Origin: Diplolepis rosae
Lineage: Eukaryota > Arthropoda > Insecta > Hymenoptera > Diplolepididae
Length of the DNA: 64,000 nucleotides
NCBI GenBank assembly: GCA_030998225.1
Contig: JAPYXD010000382.1
Span: 2,294,001-2,358,000, forward strand
Direction of reading: 5' to 3'
The translations under genes were made by a program, and so were the position numbers. Each line of letters starts with the position of its first letter. The first letter of the stretch is position 1. The notes under the pieces are model-generated. The model was not told the origin of the DNA. It did no database searches and saw only the letters and a program-made list of their open reading frames with translations. Positions 34,614 to 46,344 of the stretch are shown one piece after another.

Positions 34614-35150
34614 TTATCTTACAAGCCAAAACTTGAAACCATGTCGATTCGCATAGATATTCACGTGTGGTAGTGTCCCGATGAATCGGTGAAAATATGC
34701 AGGGGCTCTATAGACGGGCATGTTCCCAGTGCGTGAAGGCTGACCTATGAACGGATCTGTCCCAGGTCGAAAGCTGGGGACGCTATAAACGCGCCTATCC
34801 CCATGCATGTAGAAGGATGTATGCCCCAGGCAGTGGCGCTGTAAATGGGTCTGTGAGCGCCTGCGAGGAATGGGTGTTTTGAATGAATGACAGCGCCGTA
34901 TGACTGTGATATGTGTCCTTTGAATGTGAGAAAAGAACCTATAGACAGGCTCTCTCTTGAATGTGGCTCAGAATGAACTCGTGTATGGAATCTCCTTCTA
35001 GCGAGTCCGGTCTGTCCGTGTATTCCGGGACCAGCTGAGCGGAGGTTATGCCTCAGGGACCTGGGGTAGGACTTCGGTCTGAGGGTACACCCGTTCCCAA
35101 ATATTCCGACTCGCTCCTCTACGCATGATGTGCCAATAAAGAAAATTCAT
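34614..35150 (+). other. 5' UTR region of second R1/TRAS-type element
   Basis: GC content rises sharply at about 34,630 and stays high to 38,545, marking the element against its AT-rich flanks. No ORF here. It contains several similar phrases (CTATAGACGGGCATGTTCCC, CTATAAACGCGCCTATCCCC) suggesting degenerate tandem units. It leads into the ORF1 start at about 35,151. The exact 5' edge is uncertain. Confidence 0.5.
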
Positions 35151-36418
35151 GGATTTGAAGGAAAAACCGGTGGGGAAAGTGGACTCGGGTGCTTCTCCAG
35201 GAACTGTGGGATGGAAAAACGTTCTTTAGCTCCTGAGGGAGCAGACCGAAAAAATGGAGAAATTAGTCAGGGCTCTCAGCGTCATCCAGCAGGGTATTTT
35301 GAGGAATAACCTTGGCCATGTTTAGGCAGGCGTGAACGAGGCTGCAGAGGTGTTGAGCGGAATGCTCAACACCCATAAGAGTCTTCTAGAAGGCAGAGTG
35401 GAATCGCCTCGAAAAGGATGGGTATCTTTCAGAGACTGCGCTCTGCGTCTCTGGGAAGTTCCCCAAAGAAGCTCACAAAGGTGGAGAAGAGGGTTGCACC
35501 TTCTCCCCCCCGAGGATCGGACTCCAAAAAAAGGGAAGAGCAGCACAACGCCCACATATGCTGCGGCCACCAGAGGCCAGACCCCACAGAAGGATGGAGA
35601 ATGGCAGCTGGTGGAAAGAGAGAGTAAACAAAAAGAAGAGAGAAGAAAGAAAAAAGGTTCCTGTGCCCTCTGCACAGGACCCTAAAGACAAAGGGAAGTT
35701 GCCGAGGCGCTCTCTAGCCGCCAAGACGGGCGACGCTATCAGGGTGTCGGCGAAGGATGGTGAGTCCCACGCCGAGATCCTGAAAGATATGAAGGCGAAG
35801 GTGAACCCGCGAAATGCGGGAGCGGAGATCCTCTCCATTCGGAGAACCAGGAAGGAGAAGATCCTCCTGGTCCTCAGAAAGGGGGGTGACATCTTGGTCT
35901 TTGCGAAGGCGCTCGATCAGGTGGTCGGGGAGAAGGCCGAAGTGAAATCTTTGGTCTCGAAGAGGTCCCTTGAAGTTAGGGACCTTGACGAGATCGTCAC
36001 TAGGGAAGACATTGTTGCCGCGCTATGCATCGTGCTGGGCAAGACGGACCTCAGGGACCAGTGCAAGCTGTACAAGCGCTTAAGCGTTGTGCAAAATGCG
36101 GTGGTCCGTTTAACCGAGACGGACGCCTGGAGCTTGCTCGGGCTCGCTAGGCTAAGGGTGGGGTGGGTGAAATTCCTCATCCGAGATCATGCTGAGGTTG
36201 CCCGGTATTTTAGATGCCAGGAATATGGCCATGTGTCGCGCATCTGCGCACTGCCAGGCAGGAAGGATGTCTGCTGGAGGTGTAGGGGCGCGTCACACGA
36301 GGCAAAAGAGTGCCTGACTTGCGCTGATAGGGCCAAAAAAGATGTCGCCCATGCTTCGGGGAGCGGGATTTGCCCACTATTTAGGGCGGAGCTCCGGAGG
36401 CTGAGGAGTGGAATGTGA
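35151..36418 (+). pseudogene. R1/TRAS-type ORF1, second element, frameshifted
   Basis: Starts at ATG about 35,151 and passes through several frames (35,332-35,685, then 35,558-36,418). The later frame is basic and ends with the ORF1 knuckle array: FRCQEYGHVSRIC, CWRCRGASHEAKEC and a third Cys/His group, CADRAKKDVAHASGSGIC. The third group, with ALCIVLGKTD and GWVKFLIRD before it, is characteristic of R1/TRAS ORF1. Early stops (TAG in the linker near 35,228 and 35,323) and the frame change disable it. It is related to, but clearly a different family from, the element at 1-4.8 kb. Confidence 0.75.
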
Positions 36419-38541
36419 AATTCTCACAGCTCAACCTCGGGAAAGGGAAGGAAGCCCAGAACCTTCTGATTTCTTTAATAGTAAGTTTCCCGAGTGAGGA
36501 GAAGCCCGTCTGGACAGGGGGGGTATATTGGTCAGCGAGATGGTCGCTAGGAATAACCTGCTTGTAATGAATCGAGGCAGGGATTTTACGTTCAGACGAG
36601 GAGCGGGGGGTCGATTATTGACCTCACGATTGCCGCGCCTCATGTTGCCTCAAATATGGGCGACTGGTGCGTCCTCGAGGTAATAACCTTGAGTCACCAC
36701 CAGTGCATTGAGTTTAGCATCCAGGAACGGAGTCACCCAGTAAATACGGGAATGGGTGGCAAAGAGAGGAGACTCTCCTGGAACAGAAGATGACTCAGCA
36801 ATGACATGATTGGGAAGCATCTGGAGGAAACCAGGCTCATAGATGAGCTGGGCTGGGCCAAGTCTACTGGGTCGTTGTAGGACACTGTGCGGGTGGCGAG
36901 GCCAAAAGTGGTTGCAGCCTGTGACCACTCGATGCCCCTCCATGGGCACGGGCGTACCGGGGACTCAATGTACTGGTAGAATGACAAGTTGTCTGTCCTG
37001 CCCCGGAAATGCCTTGCAGCGCAGCGGAGATTCACCCGCTCAAAGGGTAATTCTCGGCTGCATGATGCATTGGAAATAGCCAAAGCAGCTCTGAGGCAAG
37101 GCATAAAGAAAAGCCGACTTCAGTGCTGGAAAGACTTGATCGGGGAAGTCAAGGAGGACCCATGGTGTCTCGCCTTCACTATAGTCACTAAAAGATTGGT
37201 GACTAGAGGAAAGACCCCGGGCCTGGATGATAAGGATCTAGTCAAATACATTGTGCGGAGCTTATTTCCATACGTAGAGCCGTTCCAAAGACAGGTCTAA
37301 AGTTCCTGCATGGTCCGGTGCGAAGATCTCTTCATTATCGAAGAACTAAAGAGAGCGGGTGGAAAGCTCAAGGCAAGCTCAGCGCCGTGGATCGACGGAG
37401 TGCCGAATGAGATGCTCAAAGAGGTGATCGGGGCATACCCGGAGATCCTCCTAGAAGCCTTCAACTCCTGTTTTCAGGAGAGGAGATTCTTTGTAGACTG
37501 GGAGAAGCAGGGGTTGGTCCTGCTGAGGAAGGGCAACAAACCCCTCGAGGATGCCTCATCACTCACATATTGGTCTATACGACCAATATGTCTAGTGAAT
37601 ACAATGATAGATGACCATCTGAGCGGCAGGTGGGTGATATACGAGGGTGACAAATGGTCTCTCAAAGAACAGATAACATATGGCAGCCCTCAAGGGTCGC
37701 GGGTGGGTCCACTCGTTTGGAACATTATGTATGACGATTTCCTGCGCATGGACCTACCTGCTGGAACGAGCATCATGGGCTTCGTGGATGACGCACTTGT
37801 TGTGTGCGCCGCTGATGACGTCGGAATTGTGGAGCTGAGGATAAATTAAAGTATGTGGCGGGCAAAGCGTTGGTTAGATAGCAAATGCCTGAAAATGGCC
37901 CCTGAGAAGACCGAGGCTTTGCTGGTCACGGGCAGGAGATCCTTTAAATATCCGATGATCATTCTCGGGGAACATGAAATCAGTGTAAAAAGAGCATTAA
38001 GTACCTGGGTGTGCAGTTGGATCGAAGGCTTAGCTTCGGCGAAGACCTGCAGATCACGACAGCCAAAGCAATCCAATGTGGGGCCGCCGTGACTTGGCTC
38101 ATGCCCAACATTGGTGGACCCAGCGGAGCTAAGAAAAGGCTGGTGGCAAGCGTGGTAAATTCGAAGCTGCTTTATGCAGCTCCAATCTGGATAAGTGCCA
38201 TTAACAACCATGCTATATTGAAGAAGCTGTTCTCGGCACAGAAAGGTTTGGTGCTGAGAATAGTCTCAGCATACCGAACTGTGTCGACGAGTGCTGTGCT
38301 GGTCATGGTGAGCCAAAACTGCAGAAAATCGCTCACGCGAAGGAGGCCATCCGCAAGTATGGAAGGCGCAGACTCGTCGAGACATGGTAGACGAGATGGC
38401 ATGGAGACCAATCCGGGAGATGGACATACCGTCATACCGTCATACCTTCTAAATCCGGAGCTTGCCACCTGGCTAGATAGAAAGCACGGTCTAGTCGGCT
38501 CCTTACCTGGCACAGGTGCTTTCGGGCCATGGTTGCTTTAA
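36417..38541 (+). pseudogene. R1/TRAS-type ORF2, second element, decayed
   Basis: Starts KFSQLNLGKGKEAQNLL, the usual endonuclease opening, overlapping the ORF1 end. Most of the endonuclease is deleted; its C-terminal part remains (GSIIDLTIAAP, LSHHQCIEF, where the usual SDH is SHH). RT pieces follow in several frames: GKTPGLDD, SAPWIDGVPNEML, a deleted palm segment, GSPQGSRVGPL, FVDDALVV (Ala replaced by Val in the FADD box), then the thumb region (MPNIGGPSGAKKRLVASVV, SKLLYAAPIW). The C-terminal zinc region is missing; coding similarity ends near 38,541. Many frameshifts and at least two large deletions. Long dead. Confidence 0.8.
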
Positions 38542-38830
38542 GGTTGTTATATCGTGACTCAGTGAGTCATATAAAAGCGTAAAAAATATTCTTAATTTAC
38601 ATCGAATCTTTTGTGTATTAAAATTCTAAAGTTAATTAAGCTTGACATTTGTGACCGTTCCGCAATTTAAATGGGAATAATAAATAAATTGATAAAAATA
38701 TATCTCTCAACGGTTTGCGTATTCACATCCATATGATTTTCCAAAGAAGCAATGTGGCAACGTCGCAATCTCTCCACTTCTCTAGTCCGCCATGTTCAAG
38801 TGCACATGTATCGAAATCTAACCTACTTAA

Positions 38831-39093
38831 CCCATTAACGCCTGATCAGACGTTTTTTTCTGTAAACTTTCCGACCATAAAAAAAATTATGTAGAAAGTT
38901 TATAAAAAATCCAGCCAAGGTTTTTCTGAAATCAAATTTCATCTTCTTTGAGATTCTCGCCCTAATTTTTCGATAAAACGTAAGCCTTCATTGTTATTAA
39001 CAATTTTATTGAAAAAAAAGTGATATTATCGAGATCGATCACTTTTAAAACCAACGAAACCAGAGATGAGTTGGGAGATTGCTAAAGTAATGT
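38831..39093 (+). repeat. Left terminal inverted repeat (about 263 bp)
   Basis: Runs from CCCATTAACGCC to ..GATTGCTAAAGTAATG. It matches the right end at well over 90% once the nested 467-bp insertion there is skipped. The unusually long TIR helps prove both ends belong to one element. Confidence 0.85.
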
Positions 39094-39782
39094 ATTTAAT
39101 TTCGAGTGATTTTCCGCAGCGCGCCCTATTGTGAAATGCTCTTGGAACTAAAATGAAAGGATCATGCTACTACTTGAAGGGTAAAACAGAGCTACTGTTT
39201 ATCACTTTTTCAGCGCCCCCAATTGCGTAAAGCTTTTTCCGTGGCTTTTTCGAACTAAAATTAAAGGTCCGCAGTGCTACAATGATATGTCGGAGCACAC
39301 ACAATGAAGCGCGTCATGTCAGTGTTTCCCCACTAACTCGCTTCGATTTCACGCTGTCTGTTGTCGAGTTAAAATCAGAAATTGTATTTTTCTCGACTTC
39401 ATGCAAAGGAGGCGCGAAATAGACACAGAATTCAAAATTACGGAATATAACATTAAGAAAATTACACTTTTTTTCTATATACTTTGAAAAATATTGATCT
39501 GAAATAAGTTTCTAAAAGATTTTGTGAAATTTTAAGATGATTTAAATACTTGAAAAATAATTTTTTAATGAAATTTAAAGTCAATAAAGGCTTAAAGATT
39601 CGAAACAAAATATCGATTACAGCATTTTTTTTAAAATCATGTAGAGAATATTTTATAATAAGATATCATTCAAGATGAGATACAAGTTTCAAAAATGAAG
39701 GTTTTGAACATTTTCATAATATGTAACATCTTTTGTATGAAAATTTCGATAAATAAATGTAAATGAAGTGTTTGCTTATTTA

Positions 39783-40465
39783 AGGTAGTTCATCCATAAA
39801 AATTAGACTTTAGGCAAAAATAGATAAATTTTTTTTTCAAGAATAGCAATATAATTATTGAAGAGATCATTTGGAAGAAAAGAGATTAGTTTCCAAGAAA
39901 AAAAAAAGTAAAACATAATCAAATAATTCATTTAACAAATTTTATTTTTATCCGGATTTGTTTTCTTATCGCTTCGAGCCAAATTTTAAAAAATGGTGTA
40001 ATTCTGTGAAATCAGGGATAATTTTTTTAAGAAAAAGGCTTTCTACAACTTAACCGTTTCCATTTTTTGGAAATTATAATAAATTCTTAAATGGCTGAAA
40101 CCATTAAAAATAAATTTTCCAAAACAAAATTCTTGTAAAACAATTACTGAATTTGGTAAAAACTTATTCATTTTAGAAATATGGAAACGGCTAGGTTGTA
40201 TTAGGTCTTTTTCCTGAAAAAACGATTGTTGATTTATTTGAATCACATCATTTTTTTAAAATTTGGTATGAAGCGATAAGAAAAAAAGTCGGGGTAAAAA
40301 TAAAATTTGTTAAATTTATTTTTTCTAATGCTTTAAATATTTTTCTTGGAAATTAATCTCTTTTCTTTGAAATGATCTCTTCAATAATAATTTTTCTATT
40401 TTTGGAAGCAAAATTATCTTTTTTTACCTAAGATCTAATTTTTGAAGATAAACTACGAAGAAAGT
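39783..40465. repeat. Local foldback, also found at 56,485-56,700
   Basis: Left arm about 39,783-40,020 (GTAGTTCATCCATAAAAATT .. CTTATCGCTTCGAGCCAAA); mirrored right arm about 40,225-40,465. A 25-28-bp phrase (TGTAAATGAAGTGTTTGCT) stands on both sides, at about 39,757 and 40,559. The left arm recurs as a single copy at 56,485-56,700. Confidence 0.7.
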
Positions 40466-40685
40466 ACATAAATTATATCTGAATTCGCAATATGAATTTA
40501 CACCTTAAATTTTTTTAAGTATGAAACATCTTATACATATGGCAATTTCAATAGATCAATGTAAATGAAGTGTTTGCTGATTTAAGAAAATACATAAATT
40601 CTTTGTGAATTTACACCTCAAACTTTTCTTGATATGAAGCTAAGTCGACAAACCTTTACTAAAAATTAAAATACATTGAATACAA

Positions 40686-41301
40686 TTTTTTGGAATTTAA
40701 CATCTTTTACATGACAATTCGTATATATATATAAACTACCATCGGAAATTACAGATTGACCTGGAGTTTCAACTTTCGTCAAAGTGTTTTATTTTATAGA
40801 AAGATATTAAAAAATAAATTTTAATTTAGAGTTAGATTTCAAAAGGTTTTTTTCAGTATGTCTTCATAGTGATTTCTTAACCTAATCAAAATATTTTTAG
40901 AAATTCTTTCCTGGATTCTATCTTGAGGTTGAACAGAATTCAAAAAAGTCATGCAATTTTTAAAATATGTAGCTTCTTCAAGAAGTTTTTAAAAATTGAT
41001 GTATATCATATTTTAATAAATTTAGAAGTTTTTATCAAAATATTGATAGTTTGGATTTTTTGAATTCTTCAAATGAATGTAGTACAATCATCATTTGAAA
41101 TTTGATGATTTTTCATTACCATGTTTGATTCTAGAGCAGAATCTAGCAGAAAAATTCCAAAAACATCTTAATTAGTCAGAAAAATACGATGAAAACTTAC
41201 CTTTGAAATAAGACTACAGATTTTTCACAATGTTAATTAATTTTAGAGTTATTAATATTGAAGATATATGTTGATGCTGGTCATTGGCTTTAGGGTCCAA
41301 G
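40686..41301 (+). repeat. Inner dyad of the TTAA element, left arm
   Basis: Begins TTTTTTGGAATTTAACATC, passes AAACTACCATCGGAAATTAC and CCTGGAGTTTCAACTT, and ends at ATTGGCTTTAGGGTCCA. It is mirrored by 43,979-44,458, with extra sequence in this arm. Confidence 0.75.
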
Positions 41302-41334
41302 GTTGATAAAAACTCAGAGTTTTACATAACCAGA

Positions 41335-41363
41335 CGTTTCCGCTCTAATCGGAGCCCTCATCA
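41335..41363 (-). other. CTGATGA-stem-GAAAC motif
   Basis: Minus strand: CTGATGA-GG-GCTC-CGATTA-GAGC-G-GAAAC, a 4-bp stem between two conserved single-strand blocks. See the finding on this motif family. Confidence 0.5.
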
Positions 41364-41509
41364 GTGATTTATTTGAATCTAAAAATACAGAAAGAAAAAG
41401 GTTTGCTATAACATAGGATTTCTTGTAAGTGTCTAAGTATAAAAATATTTTTAAATTGACATTCGTGCATGAAGTTGTAGATTGAAATTTTTTGTGTAAT
41501 TTTTAATAC

Positions 41510-41620
41510 AATACATATGCACATATACCTATATGCACACATACATATATATACATATACATATATTATATATATAAACAATATTATATACATACTACAT
41601 ATATGCAATATTATATACAC
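41510..41620. repeat. AT/AC-rich simple repeat
   Basis: Irregular (CATATA)n / (TATACA)n tract. Confidence 0.7.
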
Positions 41621-42550
41621 AACATTGACTTTTCTTTATTTGAAGCTAAGTATTGAAATATATCAGTGATTATTTCTATCTTTCATGGCTAGTTGAGGGC
41701 AAGACTGTCACAGGATAAAATACCTTTTTAAAAAACAAAAAAAATGAACATTCTTCAACGTTAAAATTGCCAAATCCTGCTTAAATATGTAGATATACAA
41801 TTTTTTAACATTATTTCTTAAAAATATAAAAAACAGCCAAATCTCTTTTGGTATGAAGTGAAATCTGTAAAAAATTTAATTTAGCATTTTTTCTTTGGCA
41901 TATTTTCCTTGGAATTTTACCCGCTGTGATACTTTTTTAGCAAGAAGAATTGAAAAAATTGACAGTTTTTTTGCAATTACTTAGAGTCTGTAGTGTTATA
42001 CAAAAGGTTTTTCTCAATCGTGGGTATAGACAATGAGGCTGCTTATTTAGAATGTACACAAAAAAAGAACATAAATTTACATATAATATTGCACATAGAT
42101 TTTTCTTTGGTTTGAGTCTAGATCTAAAATACCTATGTAAATATTTCTTTGGTGTGAAGCAATGAGAATAACACTGTATAAAATACAGTTTTTGGGAATA
42201 AATTGCCGATTTTTGCTTAACAAGTAGATGTAAGTAAAAAAACTTTGTAAACAATTATAAATTGTGTAAGGAATTGAGATGCAATTGTACATAGAATGTT
42301 CAAATGTGTAGGTATAGTATTTTTTAGATTTTTGCACAATTTATCCAAATTTTTAAATCCTATCGCAGACTATATATAAAGTAAAAAAGTAGGACTGACC
42401 TTGATTAAAATTACGATTTTTGTATAAATGTTATTATTCCATTTTTTCTTTTTTCGTTTTCTGGGAAGCCACATAACTTAAACTGCACACACTTTTCTCC
42501 TGGGAGGTTGACTCGTAAACTGAGTTATGTTTTGGTTTTTAGGCATGCAT

Positions 42551-42724
42551 AGTGGGATGAGAGTGGAGGGTAAGATTTTTTTCCCTTCTAGGGATTTTAT
42601 TTGGAGAAAGAAAATGATCTCCTCATTGTCCTAACAGTCCAGCCATCTCCAGCACATCCTTTTCTTTCTCCAAATAAAATCCCTAAAAGGGAAAAAAATC
42701 TTACCCTCCATTCTCATCCCACTA
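42551..42724. repeat. Central hairpin, arms about 63 bp
   Basis: GTGGGATGAGAGTGGAGGG .. GGAGAAAGAAAA is mirrored by TTTTCTTTCTCC .. CCTCCATTCTCATCCCAC with a loop of about 46 bp and very few mismatches. It lies at the centre of the outer dyads. Confidence 0.85.
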
Positions 42725-43251
42725 TTGTTACAAATTGTATTGGCATATTGACATATTGGCATACATTATCGCAGCTGAAAAAGTAAGGACAAGTTCATTA
42801 ACCAGCTACATCCGACAAAAATTGTTAAAATAGGAGCATTTTTTGTGTTTTTGAAAAAAACTTTATGAAAAAATCAAAAATTTTAAGACTGGTTTCTGAT
42901 AATTCTCGTAAAGCTCTACTAATTATCCTCATAATATTTTGCAATTAAAATAAAATTAAGAAAGTCACAGTATATTAAAATTTGAAAAAAGTCAATATCT
43001 ATTTTCCAGTTAAATTATACGAGATACGAATAAAAGTTATGATAAAAAATGGTTTACTACATAAATATCTACAAGAGTAATAACTGTAAAGTGACATGCT
43101 TGATGACATGTCTGCTATTATATTGACCCAAAATGCACAGAATTTTTGTTAATTTCTCATTTTATTGGCAATGGGTCAGCCTCTTTTTATTTTCTTCTAT
43201 TAATATTATCAATGCTACTTACGATAAAAGACGCAAAAAAAGAGAGAAGGC

Positions 43252-43287
43252 AAACTTTTCGGCTACATTTGCGGGGGCCCTCTTCAG
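43252..43287 (-). other. CTGAAGA-stem-GAAAAG motif
   Basis: Minus strand: CTGAAGAGGGC, a longer loop, then GCCGAAAAGTTTG. It is a member of the motif family with a different, still self-complementary, stem. Confidence 0.45.
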
Positions 43288-43782
43288 TGCCATAAATTAA
43301 AAGATTAATTCAAAATTTTCGAAAAAGATAAAAATGTAGAAGATAGTTAAAATAAGGATAATAATGAAATTCAAAAACATATCTCATTGCTTGCAATTCA
43401 AAATGAAGAAGTCCAGTAAGCAACAACACGAGTTGGAAAAAATATATAGAATTCACTGCATATAGAAAACCGGATAAAATGAACGAAAAACTTAGAAATT
43501 TGTGAATAACAGGCCAGAATTTTTGTTTGTTTTTTTTTCCTTTATAAAGAACGGATGACCATTTCTTCGACCGTTATATTATTATATCATTTAGGTTTGG
43601 TTTCGTCGGTCTTAAGGTCGATAAAACAACATTCTATAAAAACTCCTTCATTATATTTAGTCAAAAATTCTCCTATGTTTCAACCTCACTGTGGGTCTTT
43701 TTCAAGGAATATATATGTAAAATTTTCAAAATATTTAATATTTTTACATAAATGTACATGCAATCGACCGGCAATCGAAATA

Positions 43783-43800
43783 CCCGGGCTCGAATCCCGG
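43783..43800 (+). other. tRNA T-arm-like hairpin (B-box)
   Basis: CCGGG-CTCGAAT-CCCGG: a 5-bp stem and 7-nt loop identical in geometry to a tRNA T-arm, matching the pol III B-box GGNTCGANTCC. No A-box or full cloverleaf was found around it. Confidence 0.4.
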
Positions 43801-43978
43801 TGCATTCAAAAACGTCTTTTTTCCACAGAAAGATTTTCAAATTCTTTAAACTTAAGTATGTAACTATGAACGTATTAATATGTTTAATTTTTTAAAATTA
43901 TTTAATGTTTTATTTAAACAATTAAAATAGTAGATTGTAATGACCCTTGATGTAATTTATAATAGACTTCTTCATTTA

Positions 43979-44458
43979 TGGACCCTAAAGCCAATGCAAT
44001 TTATTAAAACATTTTGAATTCAAAATAATTCTGAATATTTGAGTATAAGAGGTTTAAATATTTGAAAAATACATAAATTATATCAAAATTAGCACACGAA
44101 ATCGTACACTAACTTTAATTTGGTATGAAGTAAAATTACACGACTTTTTGTAACATGTTTAACCCCAGCATATAGAATCCAGAAAAGACTTTCTAAAAAT
44201 ATTTTAATTAGGTTAACAAATCAGTATGAAGACATAATAAAAAAAATCTTTTAAAATTTTAATTTTTTTACACACTTATTAATTTCCTTCAAAGAGATCT
44301 AAATTAAAATTTCTTTTGTAATATCTTTCTATAAAATAAATCACTTTAACGGAAGTTGAAACTCCAGGTCAACCTGTAATTTCCGATGGTAGTTTCTATA
44401 TATACATATATATATATACAAATTGTCATCTAGAAGATGTAAATTCCAAAAAGTGTTA
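43979..44458 (-). repeat. Inner dyad of the TTAA element, right arm
   Basis: Mirror of 40,686-41,301, starting TGGACCCTAAAGCCAATG and ending near AAATTCCAAAAAGTG. Confidence 0.75.
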
Positions 44459-45517
44459 TAGTTACAAAGCTTCAAAATTTTGTAATTAAAATTTTAATAT
44501 AAAACTTTAAGCATTTATTGACCTTGAATTCCATTGGAAAGTTTGTTGTTTACTGTACAAATCTTCCTCCGGTTTCAGAAGAACAGACATATTAAAAATT
44601 ACAAAATATTTCATTAAAAAAATTGAACTCGTCCATATGACCTTGTCATATTGTAACAAGATTTGAACACTTCGGACAAAAATTTTTATGTAAAATTTAA
44701 TATCGATAAATATTTACATGTTCATATGAAGATATTAATGAACACATATTTTAGCTTTTTAATTTATCCACATCTGTTAGAAAATTTTTCCTTTCCATAG
44801 ACGAATTTCATTTTTTCAATGAAAAGTCTGTGCTCAGGCTACAAAAATGTGAGATGAAAATATTTCTAACATAAAACTGAGAATGTAAATTTTTAACTTG
44901 AATTTTATGTTTATCTCTTCTTAATAGAAAATATCTCTCTAACTAAAAAGTTTTTAAATGTACATAATTGATAAGAAGTATGGAAATTTGAATAGGAAAA
45001 TATATATTGATTCAAATTTCGAACATTTATTGGCATCAAATTTTACTGAAAGTTTATTTTTTAAGTGTTCAAATGCTTATAAAATTTTACACGATATTTC
45101 AGATTTTTATTTTAGGCAGATTTTTGCCAAAATATCGGGAAAAAAGTGTTGTTTCTTAAATAACATATTTCGTAAATTTGAAATTGTCGTCTGCTTCGTG
45201 CCTCTTTTGCACGGTTTCGACAGAAATACACAATTCTCAATTCCGACTTGATAACCGAAAGCCTGAAATCTAAAAATAGCATTGCATGGAGGAAGCGAGG
45301 AGAATAAGGAGAAGTGGGACGAGCCGTTCTCGCGTGCAAGAGCGACGAGGAAGAAACAAGGGCAGCGCGCGCCGCTGCCCCTGCATAGAAATTCTGATGG
45401 TAAATCATTTCTGGATTTTCTAACTTTCATTATTTACCGACGAGCAAAGTACTCCTTTTGCGCAACGCATTCAGAGGGCGCGTTTATCAGCCCACTTTTG
45501 TGAAATTCTCTTATTCC

Positions 45518-46240
45518 ATTACTTTAGCAATCTCCCAACTCATCTCTGACGAAACACATAGAAATCGAATTCCAAGAACCGCAGAAATAATTTTTCTCGC
45601 GTCCATAGACATAAAACTCCAAGTTCACTAGCTGTTTTTTAACATTGCGCAGATGGCGCTTTCTGACACAGCTTTACGCGATTTATAATTTATTTGATTT
45701 TGACATTTGACCATAATGTAAAAAGTTCATAGTATGACTTGAAAATGTGTACTCGGGGGTTTCTAGGATCAATGATCACGAATTTAAAGTTATTATTGAA
45801 AAATTATATTGTTTAAACAATTTGTTTAAACAAAATATGTCTCTGTTCAAATTTTATCCAAGCTGCAACCGAACTTATTTTTTTTTAAACTAAATCTCAT
45901 GATGACACCTAGTTATCGAAAATCAAAAAAACAGCAAGTGTACTTCGAGTTTTATGTCTATGGATGCGAGAAAAACGACTTCTGCAGTTCTTGGAATTCG
46001 ATTTTCATGTGTTTCGTTGGTTTTAAAAGTGATCGATCTCGATAATTTCACTTTTTTTTCAATAAAATTGTTAATAACAATGAAGGCTTACGTTTTATCG
46101 AAAAATTAGGGCCAGATTCTCAAAGAATATGAAATTTGTCTTCAGAAAAACCTTGGCTGGATTTTTTCTAAACTTTCTACATAATTTTTTTTATGGCCGG
46201 AATGTTTGCAGGAGAAAACGTCCGTTCAGGCGTTAATGGG
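45518..46240 (-). repeat. Right terminal inverted repeat, interrupted
   Basis: Mirror of 38,831-39,093, split by the nested foldback at 45,550-46,016. The outer piece (46,017-46,240) and inner piece (45,518-45,549) are contiguous in the left TIR. Confidence 0.85.
45550..46016. mobile_element. Foldback element nested in the right TIR
   Basis: Ends CGAAACACATAGAAATCG and CGATTTTCATGTGTTTCG. The arms of about 90 bp are colinear inwards (AATTCCAAGAAC, CATAGACATAAAACTC, GCTGTTTT). Comparison with the intact left TIR shows it inserted between GGTTTCGTTGG-type bases, so it is younger than the TTAA element. No ORF. Confidence 0.8.
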
Positions 46241-46272
46241 TTAACAGTTGTTGTTTCATTAGTTTGTAAAAA

Positions 46273-46344
46273 TGTCTGATGAGGTGAGACACAAAAGTAG
46301 ATTCATAAAGAAAAAGGAATTAACAAGGAGAGAAAATGTGCGGT
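46273..46344 (+). CDS. Candidate short first exon or small ORF (MSDEVRHKSR..)
   Basis: ATG at about 46,273 opens a 24-codon basic peptide (MSDEVRHKSRFIKKKELTRR), and TGCG-GTAAGC at its end could be a splice donor. Removing the TTAA element would place this start about 80 bp downstream of a stretch with CCGCCATGTTC and TATCGAAAT (38,780-38,826), which resembles a promoter. No protein family recognised and no acceptor identified. It may be a 5' gene end split by the insertion, or chance. Confidence 0.25.

Larger units (their letters stand above)
38831..46240. mobile_element. 7.4-kb piggyBac-like TTAA element with nested inverted repeats
   Basis: Flanked by TTAA at 38,827-38,830 and 46,241-46,244. 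Its ends are CCCATTAACGCCTGA and the mirror TCAGGCGTTAATGGG. TTAA duplication with CCC/GGG ends is the hallmark of piggyBac-type transposition. No transposase is encoded, so it is non-autonomous. The interior holds three further dyads (40,686/44,458, 42,551/42,724 and the local foldback at 39,783-40,465) and a nested foldback at 45,550-46,016. The outer and inner dyads share a centre near 42.55-42.64 kb. Other contents: AT-rich DNA, two CTGATGA/GAAA motifs, a tRNA T-arm-like hairpin (43,783-43,800) and a GC-rich patch at 45,280-45,390. Confidence 0.8.

Noticed and set aside
35322..35685. Two 117-codon ORFs on opposite strands over the same bases
   Set aside because: The minus-strand ORF is a shadow of GC-rich ORF1 coding sequence. 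Only the plus-strand frame fits the retroelement context.
35473..35892. 139-codon minus-strand ORF in the GC-rich element
   Set aside because: Antisense shadow of ORF1 with no domain.
43783..43800. A tRNA gene at the T-arm-like hairpin
   Set aside because: No acceptor, D-arm or anticodon arm can be built from the upstream sequence, so it is kept only as a B-box-like hairpin.
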